Of a stretch of DNA of 64,000 nt, positions 17,501 through 25,757 are shown piece by piece (within the stretch, counting starts at the first letter, position 1; every line of letters begins with the position of its first letter). The DNA is taken from the NCBI GenBank assembly GCA_965223105.1, contig OZ244987.1:2108001-2172000 (forward strand), read 5' to 3'. This stretch comes from JABDMH01 sp965223105 (GTDB lineage Bacteria; Bacteroidota; Bacteroidia; Chitinophagales; Saprospiraceae). The position numbers were made by a program, and so were the translations under genes. A model generated the notes under the pieces. The model was given only the letters and a program-made list of their open reading frames with translations, did not search any database and was not told the DNA's origin.

Positions 17501-19544
17501 CATTGCCGGCGGTTCCTGGTGGAAAGATTCCGACGTAGTGATTGATTCTTTTGTGCAAAAAATCATTGTGTTGGATACCCTTCCACCTGTTTGTGTGATC
17601 ACGGGACCAGTGGAAGATGGTGGTTTGGTAGAAACGTCGGGATGTTTTTACGATTTAACAGCCCGGATCGATGTGATGGATGCTTGTGGCGGGATAAATT
17701 ATCATTGGGAGTTATTTAGGGAAAGGGGGAACGAGGATTTGGAGCCTGTTCAAGCAATGGATGGAGAATTGAGCGGAGATATTGAAACCCAATTTACCGT
17801 GAATGTTGCTGATCTTGCTGATGGCCAATACCACCTAGTAGTGAGGGCGACAGATGCTTGCCAAAATGAGAGCTTCTGTCGTTATAGTGTAGGGATACAA
17901 GCTCGGAAAAAACCCAGTCCCGTATGTATTTCCTCTATTACCGCAGAACTCACTCCAATGGATCTGGATGCTGATGGCTTAGTTGACACTGCCATGGCTG
18001 TCGTTTGGGCCTCCGAATTTAACAGCAGCAGCTCGGCTCCTTGTGGTGAAGATGATGCAGATTTGCTGTTTTTCCTTGAAATCCTCGATGAAAATAATAC
18101 CGGATTCAGTTCCTTAGACACCTTAGAAGATTTGGACCATTTGACAGTGGGTTGCGATGATATCGGCATAAACTCCGTGCGCTTTTGGGTCTTGAGTTCC
18201 AGTGGTACCTTTGATTACTGCGACGTCTTTTTAATGGTTCAATCAAATGCAGAGGGGTGTTCAGACACCATTGCCCCGACCGACACAATCACCACTCCCG
18301 ATACCATTGTATCAATGCCGGATATTAATACCATTTTTGGAAATATCCGGACTGATGACAGTCTGGGGGTTGAGGGCGTCATTCTTCCAGTTGGTGATAC
18401 GGCTCTGAATGCAGCACTTGATACGACTGACCAATTTGGTGATTACCAGTTACTGGTGACGAATGGGGAGGAGCTAACATTAGTCCCCAGACGTGAAGAT
18501 GAGGTGACAAACGGAGTGACGACGCATGATCAAATTACACTTTTTAATCATATTAACGGTAACCCTTTGGAGGGGCCATACAAGAGGATTGCAGCAGATG
18601 TAAATGGAGATGGCGTGATAGCTCAGATCGATGTCCTGATATTGCGGAGGGTAATCCTTGGGGAGCTCTCGGAATTTCCCATGGTTGATCCTTGGCGATT
18701 TGTTCGTGCAGAATACGAATTTGGTACCGACCTACCCGAACAAGAAATACTGGATAGCATGATAACTTCAGCTACCATCACTGCTCATGCTCCGCAGATT
18801 AAGCAGGATTTTATCGCGATTAAAACGGGAGACCTCAATTATGACCGTAGCACTCGATCCAGGGCCGGAGAGCCATGGCTGTTTTCGACCGTCGATCAGG
18901 GGCTCTTGAAGGGTAGAGAATACACAATTAGCATTCGTAGTAATGATCTCCAAAAGTTGCTGGGCTACCAGTTTACCTTGGCCTATGATACAGCATCGCT
19001 TGAGTGGAAAGACGTGCGAGAATCGGGTGAGGCAGAACTCCGCCGTGATCATTTAGGCTTTCGATTTGTTGACAAAGGAAGTTTGCTGGTCAGCTGGATC
19101 AACGAGGGCTGGGATCTGCCATCTGGTCATCAGGTGGGTCTCTTGGAGATTGATGTAGTGGCAAAGAAAGATGTTCAGCTGCGCGATGCCATTGCCATTG
19201 ATGATCGCCGCCTACGATCTGAAGTGTATTTACCCGGAAAATCCATTGTGCCTATTGCTTTGTCTTATTCAACTTCAGAAGAGGATTACTCCATAAGCCA
19301 AAATTTTCCCAATCCCTGGCAAAAGGCGACGACGATTCTTGTGCAGGCTGCCCGTCAAGCTCAGGGTGTTTTGGTCATTCATGACGGTTTTGGTAAGGAA
19401 ATAAGAAGAAAGGCGATTTCGATAAAACCAGGTTCGAATGAGTTTTCCCTTTTGCCATCTCATATGAACGCAAAAGGAATTTACTACTATTCGGTAATCA
19501 TAGATGATTTTATCAAGACCAAGAAAATGATTTTTATCGATTAA
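14526..19544 (+). CDS. Giant secreted cysteine-rich protein 1, dockerin-like and cohesin-like modules, T9SS sorting domain
   Basis: 1672 residues from the ATG at 14526 (a TTG lies six bases upstream). The signal peptide ends near TTTIGQ. The body is rich in Asp and Cys and consists of beta modules with phrases such as KPTAVSDKG (~491), LLARRVDWYRAC, DYWCNWSRSW, DDCRLVGIAQVDKLFRVVGG and KKPSPVCISSITAELTP, all of which recur in the giant proteins at 38148 and 42966. Near residue 1355 comes AADVNGDGVIAQIDVLILRR, a dockerin-type calcium loop (D.N.DG.I...D). A cohesin-like beta domain (~1463-1578, YTISIRSND, GYQFTLAYDTASLEW) and a sorting domain (~1590-1672, QNFPNPW ... GIYYYSVI) follow. A cell-surface or matrix structural protein is the likely role; no catalytic motif is seen. 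A terminator follows. Confidence 0.85.
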   Translation: MTRNLPFLLGHAICLFFTFVSTTTIGQTCLPNCRDVNLSVQTEDGQEFHAKLFWSDFLTNYECALPLTYALSTRQGGPVASGSSDDVGNQEYLLLSAICDHLEQGLVIEVTNALGSCESILTFKTNGWAGQGRSTTVYCEDPLITDPSIYIDGTPVFPIIPCIGPSDQPAEFAGDWAFPIPCEAGIQDTAKIILREWAFYDKQGRRSSIFDTIRVMRHAQLDREHLYCSEADTAYCDNLEKVGPYLIEETYPGSGICDTSYLVEFKTSTEGLIAVSSQSGSKCDLQVHVTIHPFDHGCGQLYKVAVDIKQNCAGSQNLAPCFVPGGNVVEQITNDATYWRCNFWLYNIDTLAPIAYCDYSDFNSEVVIPSQDDGGDHCFTTPGYPGDTSNEPILVASTSSYDCSAATALPAICASDDWSGIMRVQAKILGFGTYILQEDDLCAVGSGSKKYRHDGIIDLPYRNEPYQVIFEISDSCHNIDSIFCYLLVKDRVKPTAVSDKGIQVDLSGAHQVDGEAGKVWVEAMTFNEGSSDNCNIHFLLARRVDWYRACIDLCDSTEELCTYHDIEVREPFFNVDNSVEKHYAETLKWLAEDGTMCANELYNAWKFDLAYYTTTICEPAQSLTRETFLEIMSQDDCDLKFGLEIDNFLSCADDSISYEEALFRASSLGGGWSKSVPFDCDDACKSVPVEILVMDYWCNWSRSWTEVWVEDKIPVEIVQDLSHSNISCKSYRDTRYDFDASNDLISLEDIVEMAENGDAGALDTLNSIFGTYEKVWRGPEGSYLDINGDQVAGSMEVEDSICVCETDTTPVRTLDDHLGYIWKDSISSACSYQMTKQSINRGLVVVNCPQNVHCRQTVWSDFDHCGQGVIYRKFEIWQGCDPNGHGAGEVDTVVRIQQIGVGNHCRLSKEMFDLPEDLEVSSCGIEFDPAGSGNVVGAVDPDSTGRPEYLFDDDCRLVGIAQVDKLFRVVGGDQACYKILRTWYFADWCQQGIAGGSWWKDSDVVIDSFVQKIIVLDTLPPVCVITGPVEDGGLVETSGCFYDLTARIDVMDACGGINYHWELFRERGNEDLEPVQAMDGELSGDIETQFTVNVADLADGQYHLVVRATDACQNESFCRYSVGIQARKKPSPVCISSITAELTPMDLDADGLVDTAMAVVWASEFNSSSSAPCGEDDADLLFFLEILDENNTGFSSLDTLEDLDHLTVGCDDIGINSVRFWVLSSSGTFDYCDVFLMVQSNAEGCSDTIAPTDTITTPDTIVSMPDINTIFGNIRTDDSLGVEGVILPVGDTALNAALDTTDQFGDYQLLVTNGEELTLVPRREDEVTNGVTTHDQITLFNHINGNPLEGPYKRIAADVNGDGVIAQIDVLILRRVILGELSEFPMVDPWRFVRAEYEFGTDLPEQEILDSMITSATITAHAPQIKQDFIAIKTGDLNYDRSTRSRAGEPWLFSTVDQGLLKGREYTISIRSNDLQKLLGYQFTLAYDTASLEWKDVRESGEAELRRDHLGFRFVDKGSLLVSWINEGWDLPSGHQVGLLEIDVVAKKDVQLRDAIAIDDRRLRSEVYLPGKSIVPIALSYSTSEEDYSISQNFPNPWQKATTILVQAARQAQGVLVIHDGFGKEIRRKAISIKPGSNEFSLLPSHMNAKGIYYYSVIIDDFIKTKKMIFID

Positions 19545-19587
19545 AAAATCTGAACGGTTCAGGTTAACTTCAGTCCGTACGATTTTT

Positions 19588-19617
19588 AACCCCTCAATCT
19601 CAGTTGAGGGGTTTTTT
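19588..19617 (+). terminator. Rho-independent terminator after giant gene 1
   Basis: AACCCCTCAA (19588-19597) pairs perfectly with TTGAGGGGTT (19604-19613), 10 bp with a six-base loop, and the T-run continues to 19617. The U-tract lies only on the plus side, so it does not serve tilS. Confidence 0.9.
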
Positions 19618-19635
19618 GGACACTTGAAATTTTTC

Positions 19636-21027
19636 TTACGATGGGTTGTCTACTGTCCATTTGAGACGCAGCGTGTATCGTGTCTCATCGGTGACCTTAT
19701 ATCGTTCGTCTATTCGCATGCCAACAATCCAACAGATCTTTTCGTCATGTGTCAAAAGCCAAACTCTTTCTTTTTCGAATCTATTCAATTTCTCATTGGC
19801 AAAATATTTCTTGAGTTTTTGTTTCTTACCTTTCAATCCAAGGGGATAAAATGAATCGCCATTTTTCCAATGGCGTAAGAAAAGTGGAAAACTTAGTTTT
19901 TTGGCGTCTAAGAAAGCAGTGGATTGATCGAGTCTGAATTCCTTTGGAGGATTTGATAACAGTTTTAATTCAAGTTTTCCAGCCGGTAAGCTAACCACTT
20001 CATCAGGACTATTGATTACTATTTCGATCGCTTGATCTAGCTCTACGCTGCTTAGTACTAGTTTTTTTCGATCTACCGTCACTCGATTATAGTGTGAATG
20101 AAATATTGGTCCGGACTTATTTTCATTGACACACCGTACCATCTGTTCAACTTGGCTGAAATTAAATCCATAGGTACGTAGCCACTCGAAGGCCACCAGA
20201 TCTCGTAAAGAATCTTCTATTTTATCCAGCTCTAAAACGATGCTATCCTGATTGATTTTCTTCCGCTCAGCGATTTGTTGGTCAAGAAATCCCCTAAGGA
20301 GGCGTGCACTCTTTTGCCAGATTAAGATATTTTCTTGCATTCTTTTCTTGAAGAATGGCAATTGTTTTTCAATTTTCGGTATTAATTTATTCCGAATGTA
20401 GTTTCTGCGGTATTTGGATTTCTTATTGGAACGATCTTGGCGATAAAGGATGCCTTCCGACTTGGCAAAAGCCCGGACTTGTCTCTTTTTTAAGAATAAT
20501 ATCGGTCGAATAATATGATCACGCTTTGGTTGCATACCTTGTAAACCAAAGATGCCGGTGCCCCTGGCAATGTTCATAAGCACTGTTTCGATCTGATCAT
20601 CCATGTGATGTGCAACTGCCAGCAGGTTGTAGTCATTCTCCTCCATAATTTCCGAAAACCAGGTGTATCTGAGGTTTCGTGCCGCTTCTTGAATATTTAG
20701 TTTATTTTTTTTTGCGTGTTCTTTGGTGTCAAAATCCTTGCTGAAAAAAGGTGTTTTCCAAATTTGTGCATAGGTGCTTACAAAAGCTTGGTCTTTATCG
20801 GAGGCTTTCTTTCTCAATTTGAAGTTGCAATGAGCAATGGCCACTTGATAATCTAAAGATAGAAGGATGCGGGTCATGACCATCGAATCCACTCCTCCGC
20901 TAACTGCGAGGAGGATTCTGTCATTGTGTGTACATAGCTCATTTTGTTCAATATACTCTGCAGTCTGCTTAATTATTGATTTGTTTAAAGACAGCACTAT
21001 TATTTGATTCCATTTTGATTTAACCAC
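19636..21027 (-). CDS. tilS: tRNA(Ile)-lysidine synthetase
   Basis: Up to 463 residues. The enzyme uses ATP and lysine to convert C34 of the CAU-anticodon tRNA(Ile) to lysidine so that it reads AUA. The PP-loop SGGVDS (residues 43-48) binds ATP; AIAHCNFKLR, AVAHHMDDQIETVLMNIARG and RPILFLKKRQV are typical TilS blocks, and the C-terminal substrate domain (FPLFLRHWKNGDSFYPLGLKGKKQKL) is complete. The ATG at 21027 overlaps the end of mltG by 28 bp; a GTG at 20997, just past the mltG stop, is a good alternative start and suggests translational coupling. Last gene of the GNAT-panB-mltG-tilS run. Confidence 0.93.
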   Translation of the reverse strand: MVKSKWNQIIVLSLNKSIIKQTAEYIEQNELCTHNDRILLAVSGGVDSMVMTRILLSLDYQVAIAHCNFKLRKKASDKDQAFVSTYAQIWKTPFFSKDFDTKEHAKKNKLNIQEAARNLRYTWFSEIMEENDYNLLAVAHHMDDQIETVLMNIARGTGIFGLQGMQPKRDHIIRPILFLKKRQVRAFAKSEGILYRQDRSNKKSKYRRNYIRNKLIPKIEKQLPFFKKRMQENILIWQKSARLLRGFLDQQIAERKKINQDSIVLELDKIEDSLRDLVAFEWLRTYGFNFSQVEQMVRCVNENKSGPIFHSHYNRVTVDRKKLVLSSVELDQAIEIVINSPDEVVSLPAGKLELKLLSNPPKEFRLDQSTAFLDAKKLSFPLFLRHWKNGDSFYPLGLKGKKQKLKKYFANEKLNRFEKERVWLLTHDEKICWIVGMRIDERYKVTDETRYTLRLKWTVDNPS

Positions 21028-22043
21028 CGACGGTAGCGGTTGGCATTGATACTGTGACCAGCCAAACTCGATGCAAAAACATGCCTTCCGCTAAAGCCAG
21101 GTTTGGCGCACATGTAGAGATAATCGTGTTTTTGTGCATTTAATACCGCATCAATGCTATTTATGGATGGCATGTAAATAGGGCCTGGAGGTAGCCCTGG
21201 ATACTTGTAGGTGTTGTAAGGCGAATCAATCTCAAGATGTTTGTTCAGTACTCGACGGAGGTCGAATTGACCAGTGGCAAAAACTACCGTTGGATCCGCT
21301 TGCAAAGGAATACCTTGGGCGATGCGGTTGAGGTATAGACCAGCTACTATAGGTCGCTCATCTTGGCTTTGCGTTTCTTTTTCCACAATTGAAGCCAAAG
21401 TGTAGACTTGTTCACGAGTCAAACCCAGCTCAACCAGTTTTTCTTCTCTCTGCTCTTGCTTCCAGAATCGATCTTGTTCCGAGAGCATTCTTTGCAGAAC
21501 TGAAGTGGGTTTACTATTCCAAAAAAATTCATACGTATTGGGAATAAACAAACTCATGATGTTTTCGTGGGTCTTGCCCAGTTGCTCTACTGCCGAGGAA
21601 TCCGTAAACACCGCTAAGAAAGTAGTGGAGTCGGCTTCCAATTTGTTTGCAAATTTACCCGCCAGTTCAGCAACTGTACGCGCATTGTTGATTGTCAAGT
21701 GCACTGGGGTCTGCTGACCTGCTCGTAATCTTGTGATCAAGGCTCGATTACTCATGCCCGGATCGATCGTATATCGTCCCCCTTTGATGTTCGGATCTTG
21801 GTATTGCATCCATTTGGCAATTCTCCTAAATGATTTAGGATGCTTTAAGAGTCTTTTTTCGGTCAGGGTGGTCACCAGATTCTCAAAACCTTCATTTGAC
21901 CCAATATGGATGATGGTTGGTTCGCTTACGGTTACGTTGGGTTTTGCAACCCAACCATACAGGATAAAAGCACTGATCCCTCCAACAACAGCCAGGACTG
22001 TTAAAATCCAAATGATCAATCTTACCCTCTTTCCATTGCCCAT
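21000..22043 (-). CDS. mltG: Endolytic murein transglycosylase (YceG/MltG)
   Basis: 347 residues from the ATG at 22043. The protein is anchored by one N-terminal membrane helix (LIIWILTVLAVVGGISAFIL) and cuts nascent peptidoglycan strands in the periplasm, setting glycan chain length. The catalytic block VYTLASIVEKETQ contains Glu221, equal to the E. coli catalytic Glu218, followed by ERPIVAGLYLNRI and LQADPTVVFATG. A start at 22103 would add 20 residues but lies inside panB; the 22043 start is preferred because AAAGGA stands 9-14 bases upstream and it falls just after the panB stop. It overlaps the 5' end of tilS. Confidence 0.9.
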   Translation of the reverse strand: MGNGKRVRLIIWILTVLAVVGGISAFILYGWVAKPNVTVSEPTIIHIGSNEGFENLVTTLTEKRLLKHPKSFRRIAKWMQYQDPNIKGGRYTIDPGMSNRALITRLRAGQQTPVHLTINNARTVAELAGKFANKLEADSTTFLAVFTDSSAVEQLGKTHENIMSLFIPNTYEFFWNSKPTSVLQRMLSEQDRFWKQEQREEKLVELGLTREQVYTLASIVEKETQSQDERPIVAGLYLNRIAQGIPLQADPTVVFATGQFDLRRVLNKHLEIDSPYNTYKYPGLPPGPIYMPSINSIDAVLNAQKHDYLYMCAKPGFSGRHVFASSLAGHSINANRYRRWLNQNGIK

Positions 22044-22059
22044 TTTCCGCAATCCTTTA

Positions 22060-22875
22060 TCAATACTGTTCTGACTCGTTTGGAAAATCTCGATTTTTGA
22101 CATCTTCTAAGTAAGCAGAGGCAGCACCTCGTATTTGCTCGTATAGGTCTAAGTAGACCCTCAAGAACCTCGGTCGAAATTCTTTTGTGATCCCGAGGAG
22201 GTCATGGGTAACCAATACCTGTCCATCTACATGATTACCGGCCCCAATCCCAATGACGGGTATCTTCACTGATTCGGCTACTTCCTTGGCCAATTGACTG
22301 GGAATTTTTTCCAATACAATGGCAAAACACCCTATGCGTTCCAAAAGTTTGGCATCTTCTCGCAATTGCTGGGCTTCATCTTCTTCCTTAGCCCTCACCA
22401 CGTACGTACCAAATTTATAGATTGATTGGGGGGTTAAACCGAGATGACCCATCACGGGGACACCTGCTTTGAGAATGCGCTTTATTGAGTTTTGGACTGG
22501 TGCTCCCCCTTCCAATTTTACGGCATGTGCACCCGATTCCTTCATAATGCGGATGGCTGACCCCAGTGCTTTCTTGGAATTGCCCTGATACGTGCCGAAG
22601 GGCAGATCAACCACGACAAGGGCCCTTGAGATGGCTCTAATTACGCTGCTGGCATGATAAATCATCTGGTCAAGCGTGATCGGAAGGGTGGTCTCATGAC
22701 CAGCCATGACATTTGAAGCTGAATCTCCTACCAAGAGAACTTCGATCCCGGCTTCATCCAGAATTTTTGCCATGGAGTAATCGTAAGCGGTCAACATACT
22801 GATTCGTTCTCCCTTTTCCTTCATGCGCTGTAGGGTATGTACGGTGACGCGCTTGATTTCCTTATTGACTGACAT
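22060..22875 (-). CDS. panB: 3-methyl-2-oxobutanoate hydroxymethyltransferase
   Basis: 271 residues, normal for PanB. It transfers a hydroxymethyl group from methylene-tetrahydrofolate to alpha-ketoisovalerate, the first committed step of pantothenate and coenzyme A synthesis. The TIM-barrel blocks ISMLTAYDYSMAKILDEAGI, LLVGDSASNVMAGHETTLPI, VVDLPFGTYQ, AVKLEGG, VMGHLGLTPQS and VIGIGAGNHVDGQVLV hold the Mg-binding Asp and Glu and the ketopantoate site. The gene is 65 bp after the GNAT gene and is followed by mltG. No panC or panD is nearby. Confidence 0.95.
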   Translation of the reverse strand: MSVNKEIKRVTVHTLQRMKEKGERISMLTAYDYSMAKILDEAGIEVLLVGDSASNVMAGHETTLPITLDQMIYHASSVIRAISRALVVVDLPFGTYQGNSKKALGSAIRIMKESGAHAVKLEGGAPVQNSIKRILKAGVPVMGHLGLTPQSIYKFGTYVVRAKEEDEAQQLREDAKLLERIGCFAIVLEKIPSQLAKEVAESVKIPVIGIGAGNHVDGQVLVTHDLLGITKEFRPRFLRVYLDLYEQIRGAASAYLEDVKNRDFPNESEQY

Positions 22876-22940
22876 AAGTGGTGCGGTTAATCAGATCCCG
22901 AAATTAATCAAATTGCGATAGGAGACCGTTCTGCAAACTT

Positions 22941-23477
22941 TCATTTGGTGCTCGACGACCACTGGATTCGGCGGATGCTGTAAAATCTCACTGGGTTTTG
23001 GTAGTAGTACGCATTCTTCTCATAAGTTAGACCAGCTTTTAGCAGCACTTTTTGCGATGCGGTATTCAATGGGTGAGTTACTGCTACGATCTCTTCCAAA
23101 TTCCTTTCAGTGAAACCATACTTTACCAAAGCTCTCGAAATTTCTGTCGCATAACCCTGGCCCCATTCTTGCAGTGACAGGCGATAGCCCAGTTCGATCA
23201 TTCTGCTGCCATCCAGGTCTTTAAGGCATGCCCATCCGATGGGTTCCTCCCCAGATTTTTTACATGCCATCCACCGGCCATAACCCGGCCTAGACCTGTA
23301 TTTGTTCAAAGTGATTTCTAATCTCGCCTTTATTTCTGCCTCATTTCGGATGGGTCCAATGTATTTCATCACTTCTGGATCCTGGTCAATCGAAAGCAGA
23401 AAAGGCAGGTCGGATTCCGTCAATTTCCTGAGGTACAGCCGTTTTGATTCTAAGATTACCTTCGAAGAGGATTCCAT
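22941..23477 (-). CDS. GNAT N-acetyltransferase (RimJ/RimL-like)
   Basis: 178 residues from the ATG at 23477; the frame is open to 23534 but that extension has no family counterpart. The start region VILESKRLYLRKLTESDLPF is the hallmark of the RimJ/RimL-type branch. Acetyl-CoA binding is shown by LSLQEWGQGYATEISRALV (the R/QxxGxG/A loop), followed by HPLNTASQKVLLKAGL. Such enzymes acetylate protein N termini or small amines; the target is unknown. First gene of the minus-strand run leading to panB and divergent from dnaK. Confidence 0.82.
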   Translation of the reverse strand: MESSSKVILESKRLYLRKLTESDLPFLLSIDQDPEVMKYIGPIRNEAEIKARLEITLNKYRSRPGYGRWMACKKSGEEPIGWACLKDLDGSRMIELGYRLSLQEWGQGYATEISRALVKYGFTERNLEEIVAVTHPLNTASQKVLLKAGLTYEKNAYYYQNPVRFYSIRRIQWSSSTK

Positions 23478-23646
23478 TTCACGTTGATAATTTTCCTGAC
23501 GATATGTCACACTGTGGATCGCTTTCTGACACAATGGAAGACAAATTTCCAGAAAAACCTGACGATTTGGTACATATCATGCCTTGGCATCTAAATTGAG
23601 CTTGTATGATGAATGACAACTTAAAACATAGAAAAAAAATAGATAT

Positions 23647-25584
23647 ATGGGAAAAATAATAGGAATAGATTTAGGTACGACCAATTCATGTGTTGCCGTA
23701 ATGGAGGGTAACGAACCGGTTGTAATACCCAATGATGAAGGGAGGCGAACAACTCCTTCCGTGGTGGCTTTTATGGATAACGGTGAGCGAAAAATTGGTG
23801 ATCCGGCCAAACGTCAGGCCATCACGAATCCCGAACGGACAGTTTCCTCGATCAAACGCTTTATGGGCAACCGCTATGCTGAAGTAAAAATGGAAGCCAG
23901 CAGAGTACCCTATAAAGTGACGAAGGGCGATAATGATACTGTGCGGGTTGAGATTGATGGTCGTAAATATACACCTCAAGAGATTTCCGCTATGGTCTTG
24001 CAAAAGATGAAGAAAGTGGCTGAAGATTATCTTGGTTCTGAAGTCACTGAGGCCGTCGTTACGGTACCAGCATATTTTAATGACTCGCAAAGACAGGCTA
24101 CCAAGGAAGCTGGGGAGATCGCTGGTTTGACGGTAAAGAGAATAATTAATGAACCTACTGCAGCTGCTTTAGCCTATGGTCTGGATAAAAAAGGAGCGGA
24201 TACAACCATAGCCGTCTTTGACTTGGGTGGAGGAACTTTTGACATTTCTATCCTAGAACTTGGCGATGGAGTGTTTGAAGTCAAATCAACCAATGGAGAT
24301 ACCCACCTGGGAGGAGATGACTTTGACCAGGTATTGATTGATTTTCTTGCTGATGCATTTAAGCAACAGGAGAATATTGACCTTCGGAAAGATCCTTTGG
24401 CACTGCAGCGATTGAAAGATGCAGCAGAGAAAGCCAAGATTGAATTGTCCGCTGGTACGGAGACTGAAGTTAACCTTCCGTACATCACTGCTGTAGACGG
24501 TGTGCCAAAGCATCTGGTGCAAAAGATATCCAGAGCAAAATTCGAACAACTCGCTGATGATCTCATTGAACGTACCTTAAAGCCTTGTCAGGAGGCACTG
24601 AATGATGCGGGCTTGAGCAAGAGTGATATTAATGAGATTATTTTGGTTGGTGGGTCCACTAGAATTCCGAGAATTCAACAAGCTGTTGAAGAATTCTTCG
24701 GGAAGAAGCCCAGTAAGGGTGTTAACCCCGACGAGGTTGTAGCAATCGGTGCTGCTATTCAAGGTGGAGTGTTAAGTGGAGACGTTCAAGACGTACTCTT
24801 ACTGGATGTTACTCCTCTTTCGCTTGGTATTGAAACCATGGGAGGAGTCTATGATGTGGTTATTGAAGCCAACAGCACTATCCCGACCAAGAAGTCGAAG
24901 GTGTATTCAACTGCATCTGACAATCAACCTTCAGTGGAAATACACATACTCCAGGGTGAAAGGCCAATGGCCAAAGATAACCGAACAGTAGGTCGATTTA
25001 TTCTTGACGGAATACCACCTGCACCTCGGGGTGTGCCGCAAGTGGAAGTGTCCTTTGATATCGATGCCAATGGCATTCTCAACGTTCATGCTAAGGATAA
25101 GGGTACTGGAAAAGAGCAGAAAATCCGTATTGAGGCCTCTACAGGGTTATCTAAAGAGGAGATTGAAAAGATGAAGAGTGAGGCTGCTGCAAATGCTGAA
25201 TCTGATAAGGCGGCCAGAGAAAAAGTGGATAAGATCAATGCTGCTGATACATTGATCTTCCAAACTGAGAAGCAACTATCGGAGTTTGGCGATAAGATTC
25301 CGGGAGATAAAAAGGAGACCATTGAAAAAGCTGTTTCTGGGCTTAAAGAAGCGCATAAGTCTGAGGATGTTGCCGCAATAGATGCAGCCACTAAAGAACT
25401 GAATGATGCCTGGGCTGCGGCAAGTCAGGATATATATCAGGCGCAGCAAGCCGATGGTGCAGCTGCAACAGGTGGCCAGGACTCGACTTCGGAAAGCAGT
25501 GGCGATAACGGTTCTGAGGGAAGTACCGATGGAGAGGATGTCACCGACGTTGAATTTGAGGAGGTCGACGAAAACAAGGATTAG
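23647..25584 (+). CDS. dnaK: Molecular chaperone DnaK (Hsp70)
   Basis: 645 residues. The ATPase domain begins IGIDLGTTNSCVAVMEG and contains VVTVPAYFNDSQRQATKEAG, NEPTAAALAYGLDKK, FDLGGGTFDISILE and ILVGGSTRIPRIQ. The linker VLLLDVTPLSLGIE precedes the substrate-binding beta domain, and the helical lid ends in an acidic tail (DVTDVEFEEVDENKD), as usual for DnaK. It folds nascent and stress-damaged proteins with DnaJ and GrpE, neither of which is adjacent. No CIRCE (HrcA) element was seen in the 112-bp upstream gap. A strong terminator follows. Confidence 0.98.
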   Translation: MGKIIGIDLGTTNSCVAVMEGNEPVVIPNDEGRRTTPSVVAFMDNGERKIGDPAKRQAITNPERTVSSIKRFMGNRYAEVKMEASRVPYKVTKGDNDTVRVEIDGRKYTPQEISAMVLQKMKKVAEDYLGSEVTEAVVTVPAYFNDSQRQATKEAGEIAGLTVKRIINEPTAAALAYGLDKKGADTTIAVFDLGGGTFDISILELGDGVFEVKSTNGDTHLGGDDFDQVLIDFLADAFKQQENIDLRKDPLALQRLKDAAEKAKIELSAGTETEVNLPYITAVDGVPKHLVQKISRAKFEQLADDLIERTLKPCQEALNDAGLSKSDINEIILVGGSTRIPRIQQAVEEFFGKKPSKGVNPDEVVAIGAAIQGGVLSGDVQDVLLLDVTPLSLGIETMGGVYDVVIEANSTIPTKKSKVYSTASDNQPSVEIHILQGERPMAKDNRTVGRFILDGIPPAPRGVPQVEVSFDIDANGILNVHAKDKGTGKEQKIRIEASTGLSKEEIEKMKSEAAANAESDKAAREKVDKINAADTLIFQTEKQLSEFGDKIPGDKKETIEKAVSGLKEAHKSEDVAAIDAATKELNDAWAAASQDIYQAQQADGAAATGGQDSTSESSGDNGSEGSTDGEDVTDVEFEEVDENKD

Positions 25585-25616
25585 TTAACGACCATATATT
25601 CTATCTGAAAATTTGG

Positions 25617-25649
25617 GGCTTTCCTGATCCGATCAGGAGAGCCTTTTTT
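25617..25649 (+). terminator. Rho-independent terminator after dnaK
   Basis: GGCTTTCCTGATC (25617-25629) pairs with GATCAGGAGAGCC (25631-25643) over nearly its whole length with one G-T wobble, followed by six T residues. Confidence 0.92.
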
Positions 25650-25757
25650 GTGATTTTGACTGTGATGACTGTCATCAATACAAGGCTGATCGCATCGCCT
25701 TTTGTCGCCCGGTAGAATTAGAGGCCGGCTTAATTGAGGTTTACTTGGTCAGTTGGT

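Noticed and set aside
19588..19617. Bidirectional terminator serving tilS as well
   Set aside because: The minus-strand reading of the stem is followed by A-rich, not U-rich, sequence.
23535..23646. CIRCE heat-shock operator before dnaK
   Set aside because: No TTAGCACTC-N9-GAGTGCTAA dyad is present.
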